Below, in pieces: positions 18,701 through 27,900 of a stretch of DNA of 64,000 nucleotides; the first letter of the stretch is position 1, and every line of letters begins with the position of its first letter. The stretch spans positions 1 through 64,000 of the forward strand of contig NZ_AJYD02000013.1 in NCBI RefSeq assembly GCF_000286835.2, read 5' to 3'. Made by a program: the position numbers and the translations under genes. The DNA is from Enterovibrio norvegicus FF-33 (GTDB lineage Bacteria; Pseudomonadota; Gammaproteobacteria; Enterobacterales; Vibrionaceae). A model generated the notes under the pieces. That model was not told the origin of the DNA and did no database searches. It saw only the letters and a list, made by a program, of their open reading frames with translations.

Positions 18701-19111
18701 CAACCTATAGCGCTCGCTACCGATAAAATTGCTGTCGTTGGAGCCGGCGACTAATGGGTTATCTGGATTTTCGACATAGCGTAGTCGAGCCACTTCTCGT
18801 GCTTCTTCTTTGCTTTTCCCTAGTTGATGAAAGGCTGCCACTAACCCATAGAAGCGACCACCACTAGCAGTGGCAAGTTCTGAGCGTGAGAAAGCATTGA
18901 CCTCGGAATAACGCGCATCAAAGTAGCTGATGATTTGTTCTTTTTTGTTATCTCGGAGGAACGCGAGGTGAGTTGTGCTTTGCTGTTCCAAATCACTGCT
19001 GTGTGATTCTAGAAAGAAAATAGCCAGCAGGGTAAGGGGGGTAATACTCAGCACAAGAAAAGCGAGCATCAGCGTATGCTGAAGCCGCTTGAACTTCTGT
19101 TTTTTATGCAT
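15734..19111 (-). CDS. chiS: ChiS-type hybrid sensor kinase / chitin-response regulator
   Basis: A 1125-residue inner-membrane hybrid sensor. Order: membrane segment (about 14-34), large periplasmic sensing domain, second membrane segment (about 350-372), HAMP, histidine kinase core with TTSHELRTPLHG (His465), ATPase domain, receiver domain with LMLLDVMMPE (Asp767), a PAS-like region, and a C-terminal domain of about 110 residues without a textbook DNA-binding fold. In V. cholerae this last domain binds the chitobiose promoter directly, and the periplasmic domain is inhibited by the chitin-binding protein. Length and order match that protein (about 1129 residues). The ATG at 19111 is preferred; the upstream frame extension begins with TTG. 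Confidence 0.94.
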   Translation of the reverse strand: MHKKQKFKRLQHTLMLAFLVLSITPLTLLAIFFLESHSSDLEQQSTTHLAFLRDNKKEQIISYFDARYSEVNAFSRSELATASGGRFYGLVAAFHQLGKSKEEAREVARLRYVENPDNPLVAGSNDSNFIGSERYRLLHKRYDWAYKEHLKRSDFSDILLVDIMGNVVYSALKDEKFGANLLENKWQNTPVGNTFANIQSQINTPIADTDKNPIAFTDFSQEANGDIVAWFAAPITQQGYLHSYALLKLPNTALVDMLNKAPSEKGYISTLVVGSDQIPRNMETKEPLIAVNSSAVAAALAGARDVGSFLGSENQSVLGAYSPVLIHDKIWAIILELPEEEAFARIYQLEKIFIVVMVVAIFLVVLASHLLSNSITAPLLRLTWAAEQVSAGDLDQKISSTDREDEIGRLAVSFARMQRSVREKLALIREQNKELEQNIQLIKTKNEELQQADRMKDDFLATTSHELRTPLHGMVGIAESMLAGAEGPLPERHKHQLQMIINSGDRLSNLVDDLLDYHKMRYGSLDISPQAVDTANAVRLVIELSSHLLGGKPVRIINQVPIDLPLVRADEQRLEQVLYNLIGNAIKYTDEGKIIISATVLEGQLRIQVVDTGQGIPSDQLEYIFEPLTQAKSGTTVYRQGAGLGLSISRQLIEIMGGQLYVSSQPMVGATFSFTLPIATEEDKAKTRLANNVHFAAPRVELERHELTQLPDNPNGPLILVVDDEPVNLQILNNFLRLEGYRVKAVENGRQAIESVTQEKPMLMLLDVMMPELSGYDVCAHLREHYSRADLPIIMLSALGQVQDKVKGFDAGANDYLTKPFNKDELSARIRAYINASLTEQERENNRQLVKEIHFREQVEAGLREVQNRLLGLLDSASEAILCVQENGRISYANDACNSVFKLSAEQIERHNIDDFLAMALPETESSRGHYSGQLRFKVDGDIINIDTDVITLPETSGLRMMLLLNTGEKTSSHRVQLLESAVEALSEYAFDGDQNQLQQLRELGGEFTRMADKFSGDKPDKGDVLRETLVKVMLITLNYWNNATGKTKFDLAEESGLWRVYLDRSTLQTRTLDKYLHTETVPKSPRWRTVINTIDFVLERCSDDTKERQEVVQLRDKLQSLITR

Positions 19112-19217
19112 GTCTCTGCCTGACAAAGTGAAATCAAAAAATGTCGTATGACCGCCGGTTTTGTCGAAATTGACGTCTATTCGGTGAGGTACATATCAAT
19201 AAAATCCATCTTCAGCC

Positions 19218-19245
19218 CTTATACGGACTTAATTATTGTTGGCAA
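19218..19245 (-). promoter_or_regulatory. Candidate chiS promoter
   Basis: On the minus strand a -35-like TTGCCA (19245-19240) and a -10-like TATAAG (19223-19218) are spaced by 16 bases. A start near 19211 would give a leader of about 100 bases before the chiS ATG. Called by sequence match only. Confidence 0.5.
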
Positions 19246-19276
19246 GCAAGTTGTGAGTGAAGTTCGTGTGACGACG

Positions 19277-19296
19277 CAAAATTAACGTTTTTGACG
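19277..19296. promoter_or_regulatory. Second copy of the CGTCAAAA operator-like motif, upstream of chiS
   Basis: These 20 bases are identical, in reverse complement, to 15076-15095 in the chitin operon control region. It contains CGTCAAAA on the minus strand, and the partner half is less perfect here (TTTTGCG rather than TTTTGACG). It lies about 30 bases upstream of the candidate chiS -35 box and 166 bases before the start codon, a plausible place for autoregulation. A GGGGCT/AGCCCC hairpin at 19298-19316, without a T tail, sits between it and the rsmC stop codon and may help end rsmC transcription. Confidence 0.55.
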
Positions 19297-19324
19297 AGGG
19301 GCTGTAAGCCAGCCCCTGTAGGGG

Positions 19325-20350
19325 TTATGCGGTTTTGATGGCGTGATAGATGGCGAATTTGTTGTTCTTAGCTGGCGTGTAGCAATGGCCAAATGCGGCC
19401 TCAATAAACGGTGGATAACGCAGAAAACTATTGGCGACAACGGTGAGCTGACCTTGTCGATTTAGAAATTGGGGCGCGTGCTGCAAGAATGTTTCTGTCG
19501 CTGCATAATGGGTTTTCAGACCAGCATGAAACGGTGGATTACTGACGATATGGTCGAATGTTGATGAGATTTCGCTGTAAACATCAGAAGCGAGTACGTT
19601 GCCATCGAGTTGGTTAAAGCGCAATGTTTCTCGTGCTGATGCAACGGCTAATGCGCTGATATCAGCCATCGTGATATTGACCGTCGGATAACGTAGTTTG
19701 ATGGCAGCACCAATCACTCCTGCACCGCAGCCAAAATCGAACACATCACCCTTGAGTGTCGGCAATGTATCGAGCAATAACTGGCTTCCTACATCGAGCT
19801 CTCCATGGCTAAATACACCCGGTAGCGAGCGGATGGTAAGCGTTTGCTCACCAAGGTGAAGCGGGTAGCTCTTAAACCAATCAGCGAGAATAAACGGGGA
19901 AGGTTCGTTAACGCACTGGCCCCAGTAGAATCCACAACGTCTTGCTGAATCAAACTTGGTGACTTTACCGTAAGGGGCGAACATTTTTTCAATGCTTCGT
20001 ACGCCACTGCGGTTTTCACCAACGACGACGATTTCGGTATCTTGACCCAGTGCTGCCATCAGCATCGACAACAAGAACTCTGCTTCTGCTTTCGCTTTTG
20101 GCCAATACAGTAGCACCATGTCTACATTGGGCATGGCCTCATAGGCTTCACCAAATTGCACATTGAGTGAATCGTAACGGCGCATTTGATTGGCGTAGGC
20201 GAGGTTGGTTGTGAAAATGCTGACGCTTTCGGCGCAACTAACCAACTCTGTGGCAAATGTGTCTTCCAGTTCACCGGCAAGCAGCACATGTTTGCCTTCA
20301 AAGTATTCAAGTTGACGAGCCACTACTTGGCTTGGGGTGCTGTATGACAT
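19325..20350 (-). CDS. rsmC: 16S rRNA m2G1207 methyltransferase RsmC
   Basis: A 341-residue SAM-dependent methyltransferase that modifies G1207 of 16S rRNA in the 30S subunit. The N-terminal half is the degenerate duplicate domain. The C-terminal half has the SAM loop VFDFGCGAGVIGAA and the catalytic IVSNPPFH motif. The start MSYSTPSQVVARQLEYFEGK aligns with the N terminus of E. coli RsmC and has a TGAGG site; the frame extends upstream to 20395 but without a good site. It is monocistronic, between the chiS upstream region and a perM-like gene on the same strand. Confidence 0.94.
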   Translation of the reverse strand: MSYSTPSQVVARQLEYFEGKHVLLAGELEDTFATELVSCAESVSIFTTNLAYANQMRRYDSLNVQFGEAYEAMPNVDMVLLYWPKAKAEAEFLLSMLMAALGQDTEIVVVGENRSGVRSIEKMFAPYGKVTKFDSARRCGFYWGQCVNEPSPFILADWFKSYPLHLGEQTLTIRSLPGVFSHGELDVGSQLLLDTLPTLKGDVFDFGCGAGVIGAAIKLRYPTVNITMADISALAVASARETLRFNQLDGNVLASDVYSEISSTFDHIVSNPPFHAGLKTHYAATETFLQHAPQFLNRQGQLTVVANSFLRYPPFIEAAFGHCYTPAKNNKFAIYHAIKTA

Positions 20351-20435
20351 GTACGCCTCAGGGGGTGACAAATGAGAGCGCGGATTCTCCCACAAAGCTT
20401 GGCTTGTGAAAATAACCCGCGCAATGGTCTGGCAA

Positions 20436-21521
20436 TTAAGAGTTGTCCTGCTTTTCTAGGAAATGATGAAATTCAGCTTCATACATGCGGAAAAGCACTA
20501 AAGTGACGGAGAAAATAATGGGGCCATAAATGAGTCCCATTAACCCATAAACCTGCAAGCCGCCGATCAAAGAAAAGAAGATCAGCAACGTATTCATGCC
20601 GGAGTTACCCTGCATCAGCAATGGCCTTAAGATATTGTCGACGGAGCCAACGACAATGACGCCCCATCCAACAAGAAATGCCGCCCATTCCCATTGTCCG
20701 ATGAGCAAGAGATATCCGGCTGCGGGCAGCCAAATCAGCGCTGTACCTACCACAGGAATGAATGATGCGAATCCCATCATGGTTCCCCAAAATAGCCCAG
20801 GGAAGCCAGCTAGCCACATTGCAAAACCGCCAACAAAGCCTTGTGCTAATGCCGTAAGAAACGACCCTAATACCGCAGACTTGGCGACGCTTTCTACTTC
20901 ATCGAGCAAGGTATCTTCTTGGGTCCGCGACAGTGGGCTGACATGACGAAGCAATTGAATGATTTTCTCGTGGTCGCGCAACAAGAAAAACAACACAAAC
21001 AGCATCAACAAGAAGTTGACAAACATGCCGGTGACATCCCCTAAGACCTGTGAACTCATACCTATCATTTCAGAGCTCAGAGAAGAGACTGTGGATGCCG
21101 CACGAGAGATAAGTTCTTGAGGGTCAATGGAGTCAAAGGGCAGGTATTTGTTTAGCGCACCAAGGCCCGTTTTTACTAAAGGCATAGACAGGATCTCTTT
21201 TGCACCGCCAGTACTTAACCATTCATAAGAGCCCGTAAAAAAGGTGATGCCTTGACGTAAAATTGCGGCAGCGACAAAGATCATCGGGATGATAATCATC
21301 ACTGTCAGGAGTGTACAAGACAAGGCGGCTGAGAGGTTGGGGTGCGATTTTAGACGGTGATCTATACGGCTGTGTAATGGGAGAAAGAGTAGTGACACGA
21401 TAAACGCGAGCACAATTGACCCCATATACGGAGCGATAAGGGCGTAACACGCGTACGAAGACAGTGCCAATGCACCGATAAGCGTCCAGTGTCTTGGTTC
21501 GATCTTGAAAGATGATGCCAC
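20436..21521 (-). CDS. AI-2E/PerM-family membrane protein
   Basis: A 361-residue integral membrane protein of the AI-2E transporter (PerM/TqsA/YdiK) superfamily. A hydrophobic N-terminal pair of segments (GALALSSYACYALIAPYMGS) is followed by a soluble region of about 130 residues. The C-terminal half has several membrane segments and the family-typical patterns GFASFIPVVGTALIWLPA and YGLMGLIYGPIIF. Substrate is unknown; relatives have been linked to autoinducer-2 export or Na+/H+ antiport. The start is taken as GTG at 21521 with an AAGGA site, because upstream codons are not membrane-protein-like and the resulting length fits the family. Confidence 0.85.
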   Translation of the reverse strand: MASSFKIEPRHWTLIGALALSSYACYALIAPYMGSIVLAFIVSLLFLPLHSRIDHRLKSHPNLSAALSCTLLTVMIIIPMIFVAAAILRQGITFFTGSYEWLSTGGAKEILSMPLVKTGLGALNKYLPFDSIDPQELISRAASTVSSLSSEMIGMSSQVLGDVTGMFVNFLLMLFVLFFLLRDHEKIIQLLRHVSPLSRTQEDTLLDEVESVAKSAVLGSFLTALAQGFVGGFAMWLAGFPGLFWGTMMGFASFIPVVGTALIWLPAAGYLLLIGQWEWAAFLVGWGVIVVGSVDNILRPLLMQGNSGMNTLLIFFSLIGGLQVYGLMGLIYGPIIFSVTLVLFRMYEAEFHHFLEKQDNS

Positions 21522-21702
21522 TAGTAGGTTCCTTATTTCGCGCCAGTCAGTCTGGTGAACAGTGTAGTGTGAAGCGTATGATACGTTGTGACAAATTAAG
21601 GAAAAAGTGCAAATTATCAATTTGTTCTTATCAATGTACTTTTGCGAGTCAGTGACGTTTGTGGTGTGACAGTATCTGAAAATACATGAGGGGTCAGTGA
21701 GC

Positions 21703-21810
21703 ATGGGGTGTTGTGATGGGCAGTGTGAGTCCAAAAAAAGACGAAAACTTAATCTGCCGCTTATCTATATAGCGGTACTTGCCGTTTTAGTGCTGATTTT
21801 CTGGCAATAA
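21703..21810 (+). CDS. 35-residue cysteine-motif single-pass membrane mini-protein
   Basis: A short open frame (ATG GGG TGT TGT GAT ...) encodes 35 residues. The N terminus is MGCCDGQCES with a CC-x3-C arrangement, followed by a basic patch KKRRK and one strongly hydrophobic segment (residues about 18-34, LPLIYIAVLAVLVLIFW). GAGGGG lies nine bases before the ATG and a terminator follows directly after the stop. It sits alone between two minus-strand genes. The basic stretch before the membrane segment predicts an N-in orientation, putting the cysteines in the cytoplasm. I do not recognise a named family; the function is unknown. Confidence 0.65.
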   Translation: MGCCDGQCESKKRRKLNLPLIYIAVLAVLVLIFWQ

Positions 21811-21811
21811 A

Positions 21812-21836
21812 AAGCGGAGCGCTTTTGGCTCCGCTT
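21812..21836. terminator. Terminator between the mini-protein gene and hemL
   Basis: A nine-base-pair stem (AAGCGGAGC / GCTCCGCTT) with a seven-base loop. On the minus strand it is followed by T5 and clearly ends hemL. It starts one base after the mini-protein stop codon, so it may serve both convergent genes. Confidence 0.85.
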
Positions 21837-21859
21837 CGTATTCAATTAATGTATTTCTA

Positions 21860-23149
21860 TTACTCGCTAGCGAGTTTCGCAAATGCGCGATCGGCTGCTA
21901 CTAATGTTGCTGCGAGCTCTTTCTCACCGTGCGCTAATGAGGTAAAGCCTGCTTCAAACGCCGACGGTGCAAGATAAACGCCCTCATCCAGCATCAGGTG
22001 GAAGAAGCGCTTAAATTTCTCGATGTCACATTGCTGCACGTCGGCGAAACAGGTAATGCTTTCTTTGTCCGTAAAGAAGAAGCCGAACATGCCACCCACT
22101 TGATTGGTTGCCAGTGCAATACCGTGTTTCTGCGCTGCTGTTTTGAAGCCTTCTGCCAGGCGTTTAGTCATCTCAGCCAGTTGTGCTTCGTTGCCTTCTT
22201 GGCGCAATGCCGACAGTGCTGCTTCACCTGCGGCCATCGCCACTGGGTTACCAGACAAGGTACCGGCTTGATATACAGGGCCTGTCGGCGCGATGTATTC
22301 CATCACGTCACGACGACCACCGAATGCACCGACTGGCATTCCGCCACCGATCACTTTGCCTAGTGTAGTGAGGTCTGGCTTAATGCCGTAATGTGCTTGA
22401 GCTCCACCCAGCGCGACACGGAACCCGGTCATCACTTCATCAAAAATCAACAATGCGCCAAATTCGTCACACAGTGCACGAAGACCTTCAAGGAAACCTG
22501 GCTGAGGCAAAATACAGTTCATGTTGCCAGCTACAGGCTCAACAATAATGCTGGAAATCTCATCCGGATATTGCTCGAAGGCAGCACGAACAGAATCGAG
22601 ATCGTTAAAGGTGCATGTCAGAGTATGCTTGGCAAAATCGGCCGGAACGCCTGGAGAAGTCGGTTCGCCCAGCGTCAGCGCACCAGAGCCCGCTTTCACG
22701 AGTAGGCAATCGGCATGACCGTGATAGCAACCTTCAAACTTGATGAATTTGTCGCGGTGGGTAAAGCCACGCGCCAGACGAATAGCACTCATGGTCGCTT
22801 CCGTGCCTGAGCTGACCATACGTACCATTTCCATTGATGGCACCAACTGACTGACTAATTCGGCTAGTGTGATTTCACGTGCAGTGGGTGCACCAAAACT
22901 CAAGCCATTTTGCGCGGCTTCAATCACGGCATCACGGATCGCAGGGTGATTGTGACCAAGGATCATTGGGCCCCAAGAGCCCACATAGTCTATGTAAGCT
23001 TTACCATCGGCATCGTAAATGTATGCGCCGTCAGCACGCTCAATAAAAATCGGGTCACCGCCAACGCCAGCGAAAGCGCGAACAGGTGAATTGACGCCAC
23101 CAGGAATGGTTTTGCGTGCTTGTTGGAACAACTCGGCTGATTTGGTCAT
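21860..23149 (-). CDS. hemL: Glutamate-1-semialdehyde 2,1-aminomutase
   Basis: A 429-residue class-III PLP aminotransferase-fold enzyme that converts glutamate-1-semialdehyde to 5-aminolevulinate for haem biosynthesis. The PLP lysine lies in [18 protein letters not shown] at residue 265, the same number as in E. coli. [10 protein letters not shown] carries the PLP-ring aspartate, and the N terminus has [17 protein letters not shown] site precedes the ATG. It is divergent from erpA, which makes an iron-sulphur carrier; the shared 207-base gap holds the erpA promoter. Confidence 0.97.
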   Translation of the reverse strand: MTKSAELFQQARKTIPGGVNSPVRAFAGVGGDPIFIERADGAYIYDADGKAYIDYVGSWGPMILGHNHPAIRDAVIEAAQNGLSFGAPTAREITLAELVSQLVPSMEMVRMVSSGTEATMSAIRLARGFTHRDKFIKFEGCYHGHADCLLVKAGSGALTLGEPTSPGVPADFAKHTLTCTFNDLDSVRAAFEQYPDEISSIIVEPVAGNMNCILPQPGFLEGLRALCDEFGALLIFDEVMTGFRVALGGAQAHYGIKPDLTTLGKVIGGGMPVGAFGGRRDVMEYIAPTGPVYQAGTLSGNPVAMAAGEAALSALRQEGNEAQLAEMTKRLAEGFKTAAQKHGIALATNQVGGMFGFFFTDKESITCFADVQQCDIEKFKRFFHLMLDEGVYLAPSAFEAGFTSLAHGEKELAATLVAADRAFAKLASE

Positions 23150-23290
23150 GGTTCTTTCCTAGGCCATATGATCGTTGGATTTCTGTCGCTACGTATTGTA
23201 CGAGATACAGTGTAATGTGGCGAGATGGTTGATGCGGTATACATCTTAAACTTGGCGTATATTAAACAACATGTTTTCTAACCAAGACGA

Positions 23291-23323
23291 ATACTTGAAC
23301 GAATTAGTCAGGTATTAGATAAT
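23291..23323 (+). promoter_or_regulatory. erpA sigma-70 promoter with overlapping IscR type-1 site
   Basis: A -35 TTGAAC (23295-23300) and a -10 GATAAT (23318-23323) are separated by exactly 17 bases. Bases 23291-23315 match the 25-base E. coli type-1 IscR consensus, as I recall it, at every constrained position except two adjacent ones (positions 9-10). The near-palindrome begins ATACTTGA and ends TCAGGTAT, covering the -35 box and spacer. This would let [2Fe-2S]-IscR repress erpA when clusters are plentiful, as reported for cluster-biogenesis genes in E. coli. Confidence 0.75.
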
Positions 23324-23356
23324 GCGCTTATATAAAAGAAGTTATGTGAGGTCGAA

Positions 23357-23698
23357 ATGAGCGATACCAATTTGCCGTTGCAATTTTCTGAGACAGCGGC
23401 GAACAAGGTAAAAACGCTGATCCAGGAAGAGGAAAACCCAAACCTGAAGCTGCGTGTCTATATTACGGGTGGCGGCTGTAGTGGCTTCCAATACGGTTTC
23501 ACCTTTGATGAAAAGGTCAATGACGGAGATATGGTCATTGAGAAGTGTGGCGTCACATTGGTGGTCGATCCAATGAGCCTACAGTATTTAATTGGCGGAG
23601 AAGTCGATTACACAGAAGGGTTAGAGGGCTCACGTTTTTTCATTAACAATCCAAATGCGACCACCACTTGTGGTTGTGGTGCATCATTCAGTGTATAA
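23357..23698 (+). CDS. erpA: A-type iron-sulphur cluster insertion protein ErpA
   Basis: A 113-residue HesB/IscA-family carrier that hands Fe-S clusters to target proteins such as the isoprenoid enzymes IspG and IspH. The three ligand cysteines are present in the motifs GGGCSGFQY and TTCGCGASF. The length matches E. coli ErpA (114). It is transcribed from the IscR-type promoter just upstream and followed by its own terminator. The start at 23357 has a GAGGTCGAA site. Confidence 0.97.
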   Translation: MSDTNLPLQFSETAANKVKTLIQEEENPNLKLRVYITGGGCSGFQYGFTFDEKVNDGDMVIEKCGVTLVVDPMSLQYLIGGEVDYTEGLEGSRFFINNPNATTTCGCGASFSV

Positions 23699-23758
23699 AT
23701 GATAAGACACATCAAGAGGTGTTGAGCGCTACTATTTGTATCAATTAAATTCTCTTGT

Positions 23759-23794
23759 AACGGGCCGGATGGATCAGTGCCCGTTTTCTTTTTC
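23759..23794 (+). terminator. Terminator of erpA
   Basis: A seven-base-pair stem (AACGGGC / GCCCGTT) with a 13-base loop is followed by a T-rich run, about 60 bases after the erpA stop and before the efflux adaptor gene. Confidence 0.7.
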
Positions 23795-23822
23795 TGCAGT
23801 AACCACGTCAGGATGAACTAGT

Positions 23823-24917
23823 ATGGCTAATGCAGGCGTAAAAGCGTCTTATTTATCTCAGCGACCTTGGATAATTTCCTTGGTTCTTCTCATTATTCTC
23901 GTGTTTTGGGTCAGTAGTGGCTCCAGTAACGCGACGACGCCTTCTTCTGAACCAAATGAAGTGCAGAGCGCACCGCTCACCAAAGTCTCTGTTGAAACGT
24001 TTTACGCTGAACCTATTACGCGTTCTATTTCACTTTATGGCCGAACTGCGCCTGATAGAGATGCCACTATTTCAGCTGAAGCAGATGGTCGTGTTATCAA
24101 GGTGGATGTGAGAAAAGGTGCGACAGTGAAGCAAGGTGACTTGCTCGTTTTTATAGACAAAGGCGATCGTGCCGCCCAGCTCGCGCGATCTAAAGCTTTG
24201 TTGTCAGTTCGCCAAAAAGAATTCAATGCTGCAAAGTCTCTAAAGAAAAAAGGCTTGCAGGGTGAGGTGGCCTATTCATTGGCTGAAGCTAACCTTGTCG
24301 AAGCGAATGCTAATGTCGAAAATATCGAATTGGCGCTTTCACACACAGAGGTTCGTGCACCTTTTGATGGCATCGTTGATGACGTTATGGTTGAAGTGGG
24401 CGATTACCTCGGAGTCGGCGATCCGATGGCGACCTTGATTGACCTTGATCCCTTGATCGTGACGGCGGATGTCTCTGAGCAGCACATCAGTCAAATTGAT
24501 TCCTCATTACCTGCTAGCATCAAGCTCGTTAATGGTGAGATGAAAGAAGGTCATTTACGCTATCAATCGAGTATCGCTTCTCCAACGACCAATACCTTCG
24601 CCATTGAACTCGAAATTTCTAACCCACGGCAATTGCTGCCTGCGGGTATCAGTGCCGAGGTTGATCTGGCGCTGGATCTTCAGCAAGCAGTCAAACTTAG
24701 CCCATCCGCATTGGCTCTTGATGAGCAAGGTAATCTCGGCGTTAAAACGTTGGTAGATGACAAAGTCGCATTCGTTGCTGCTCGTGTTGTAAAAGCGGAG
24801 CAAAACGGTGTGTGGTTATCGGGTTTGGGTGATCAAGTTGATGTGATCACCAAAGGACAAGGCTTCGTGCGTGATGGCGATACGGTTGATGCTGTGCATC
24901 AGTCGCAGACGCAATAA
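23823..24917 (+). CDS. RND efflux periplasmic adaptor (membrane fusion protein)
   Basis: A 364-residue HlyD/AcrA-type adaptor. It lacks a lipobox and seems anchored by one N-terminal segment (WIISLVLLIILVFWV, about residues 19-33). Then come the lipoyl-like half-motif GRVIKVDVRKGATVKQGDLLVFID, an alpha-hairpin (about 100-155, with the LARSKALLSVRQKEFNAAK heptad region), the second lipoyl half (VRAPFDGIVDDVMVEVGDYL) and beta-barrel domains. It links the pump encoded 12 bases downstream to an outer-membrane channel, which is not encoded here. By position it corresponds to the V. cholerae adaptor VexE, from memory. Confidence 0.92.
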   Translation: MANAGVKASYLSQRPWIISLVLLIILVFWVSSGSSNATTPSSEPNEVQSAPLTKVSVETFYAEPITRSISLYGRTAPDRDATISAEADGRVIKVDVRKGATVKQGDLLVFIDKGDRAAQLARSKALLSVRQKEFNAAKSLKKKGLQGEVAYSLAEANLVEANANVENIELALSHTEVRAPFDGIVDDVMVEVGDYLGVGDPMATLIDLDPLIVTADVSEQHISQIDSSLPASIKLVNGEMKEGHLRYQSSIASPTTNTFAIELEISNPRQLLPAGISAEVDLALDLQQAVKLSPSALALDEQGNLGVKTLVDDKVAFVAARVVKAEQNGVWLSGLGDQVDVITKGQGFVRDGDTVDAVHQSQTQ

Positions 24918-24929
24918 GGAGAGCCTTGC

Positions 24930-27900
24930 ATGAGAACTCTGATTGACGCCTCCTTAGCGCGTACTCGTACGATGGTTACCCTGCTGCTTTTTCTACTGGT
25001 AGCCGGTATCTATACATACCAAACCATACCCAAAGAATCTGATCCTGACATCACTATCCCTGTCATTTATGTGTCTGTAAGCCATGAAGGCATTTCACCG
25101 TCAGATGCTGAACGGCTGCTGGTTCGCCCGATAGAACAAGAGTTGCGTTCTATTGAGGGGATTAAAGAGATGACTGCCATTGCTTCAGAAGGTCATGCTT
25201 CTGTCACATTGGAATTCAATGTAGGGGTCGATCTCGATCTCGCCATGGCCGATGTTCGTGAAGCGGTTGATTTGGTGAAACCGCGTTTGCCAGATGACAG
25301 CGACGAGCCGACGGTGAATGAAGTCACGTTCGCTAATCAGCAACCTGTATTGTCGGTTGCGCTTTATGGTGATGTTTCTGAACGTGCGATCGTCAAAATC
25401 GCCCGTGAATTACAAGAAAAGCTGGAAGGCTTCAAGCAAGTGCTTGAGGTCGATATCGCTGGTGATCGTGATGACATTGTCGAGATCATTATTGAACCTT
25501 TATTGCTTGAAAGCTATGACCTCGACCAAGCGGATATTTACGATCTGGTGAATCGAAGCAACCGTGTGGTTGCGGCAGGTTATGTTGATACAGGTTATGG
25601 TCGTTTCTCTGTCAAAGTCCCTTCTGTTTTTGAAACGGTACAAGATGTGCTTCAGCTGCCAATTAAGATTGACGGCTCCCAAGTGGTCACTGTGGGTGAT
25701 GTGGCGACAGTACGTCGTAGCTTTAAAGATCCTGAAAGTTTTGCGCGCCTTGATGGTAAGCCCGCAGTCGTGCTGGACGTGAAAAAGCGTGCAGGCGAAA
25801 ATATTATTGAGACCGTTGAACTCGTTAAAACCGTTCTCGAGCAAGCCCAATCTTCACCGCAATGGCCGGGTGCCTTGCAAGTGAAATATACGTGGGACGG
25901 ATCTGAAGATGTTCGCTCGATGCTGACTGATCTGCAAAACAACATTTTGTCAGCGGTGTTGCTGGTTGTGGTGGTGATCATCGCCATACTCGGCTCTCGT
26001 ACTGCTTTTCTGGTCGGCGTTTCGATCCCTGGTTCATTCCTTACGGGGTTAGTCGTTCTTGGCTTGAGTGGTCTTACGATCAATATCGTGGTGCTTTTTG
26101 CGCTGATTATGGCTGTTGGTCTGCTGGTGGATGGTGCCATTGTTGTCACCGAGTATGCCGATCGTCGCATGCGAGAAGGCATTAATAGAAAACAAGCCTA
26201 TCGCGAAGCGGCACACCGCATGGCGTGGCCAATTATCGCATCAACGGCAACAACTTTAGCCGCATTTGCTCCCCTTATGTTTTGGCCGGGGATCACTGGC
26301 GAGTTCATGAAATATATGCCACTCACATTGATTGCCACGTTGTCGGCTTCGCTTGTTATGGCTTTGTTGTTTGTTCCTGTGTTAGGGAGTTTAGTTGGTA
26401 AACCTTTGCCATTGACCTCTCCTCAGCAAGACAGAATGCAGGCACTTGAAAATGGAGACTTTACGCAAGCTCGCGGGATCACGCGTGCATATATTTCAAC
26501 CTTGTCGACCGCAATTCAACACCCGATAAAAATATTGTGTGCCGCCTTTGTGGTCGCATTTTTGGTCGGTTTTGCTTACAACAAGTCAGGATTAGGCACT
26601 GAATTTTTCCCAGATGTCGATCCCGCATTCTTCAATATTAAAGTCCGTTCCTATGGCGATTTATCTATTCATGAACAAGATGCGTTGATGAAAGAGGTCG
26701 AGCAACGTGTGTTAGGTATGGACGAAATTGCCAGTGTGTACACGCGCACTGGTGGAGAGGATGAGATTGGCATCATTCAGATGAAGCCCATCGAATGGCA
26801 GAACCGCCGTAAGGTAAAAGAAATCATTGAAGAGCTTCGAGTCAAAACTGAGGATCTTTCCGGTTTAGAACTTGAGTTCAAAAAACCCGATGCAGGGCCG
26901 CCAAGTGAACATGATCTCTCGATTGAAGTGATCTCGACCAACAGTGACAACATTGAGTCGGTTGCTAAACAGGTCCGTACCTTGTTGGCGCAAAATGTTG
27001 CTTTCACAAACTTTAGTGACACGCTCACAAAGCCGGGTATCGACTGGTCAATCGATATTAATCGCACTGATGCTGCGCGTTTTGGTGCCGATGCAACGAT
27101 GGTCGGCAATACGGTTCAGTTTGTGACAAATGGCCTGAAAATTGGCGATTACCTGCCGGATGACTCCAGTGAAGAAGTGGATATTCTTGTTCGTTATCCA
27201 GAAGATAAGCGAGACATAGGTCGTTTTGATGAGTTGAGAGTGAAAACAGCGTATGGCTTAGTGCCGCTGACTAATTTTGCCAAAATTACTCCCGAGCAAA
27301 AGCAGGGCAATATCGATCGTGTTGATGGTAAGCGAGTGATCAAGGTGATGGCTGACATGGCGGAAGGTTACAACCTAAGCTTGGAACTGCCTGGTCTGAA
27401 TGAGCAAATTAATGCCATGGTATTGCCGGATGGTGTGAGTATTTCACTGCGCGGCCAAAATGAAGAGCAGAATGAAAGTCAGGCCTTTTTGATGATGGCA
27501 TTTCTGGCGGCTCTTGGCGCAATGGCCATTATCCTCATCACGCAATTCAACAGTTTCTATCAAGCCTTTTTGATCTTAAGTGCGGTGTTGTTCTCGACGG
27601 TCGGTGTTTTCCTCGGGTTGCTCATCTTTCAGCGACCTTTCGGCATTATCATGTCGGGAGTGGGCGTGATCACTTTGGCGGGTATTGTCGTGAACAACAA
27701 TATTGTATTGATTGATACCTACAATGTTCTTCGCCGCAAAGGATTGGCGAAAATCGACGCTATCTTGCAAACTGGTGCTCAACGTCTTCGCCCTGTCTTA
27801 TTGACCACAGTGACGACCATTTTAGGGCTGATGCCTATGGTGTTGGAAATGAACGTTGATTTGGTTAATCGCGGTGTTGAATTTGGTGCGCCAAGCACGC

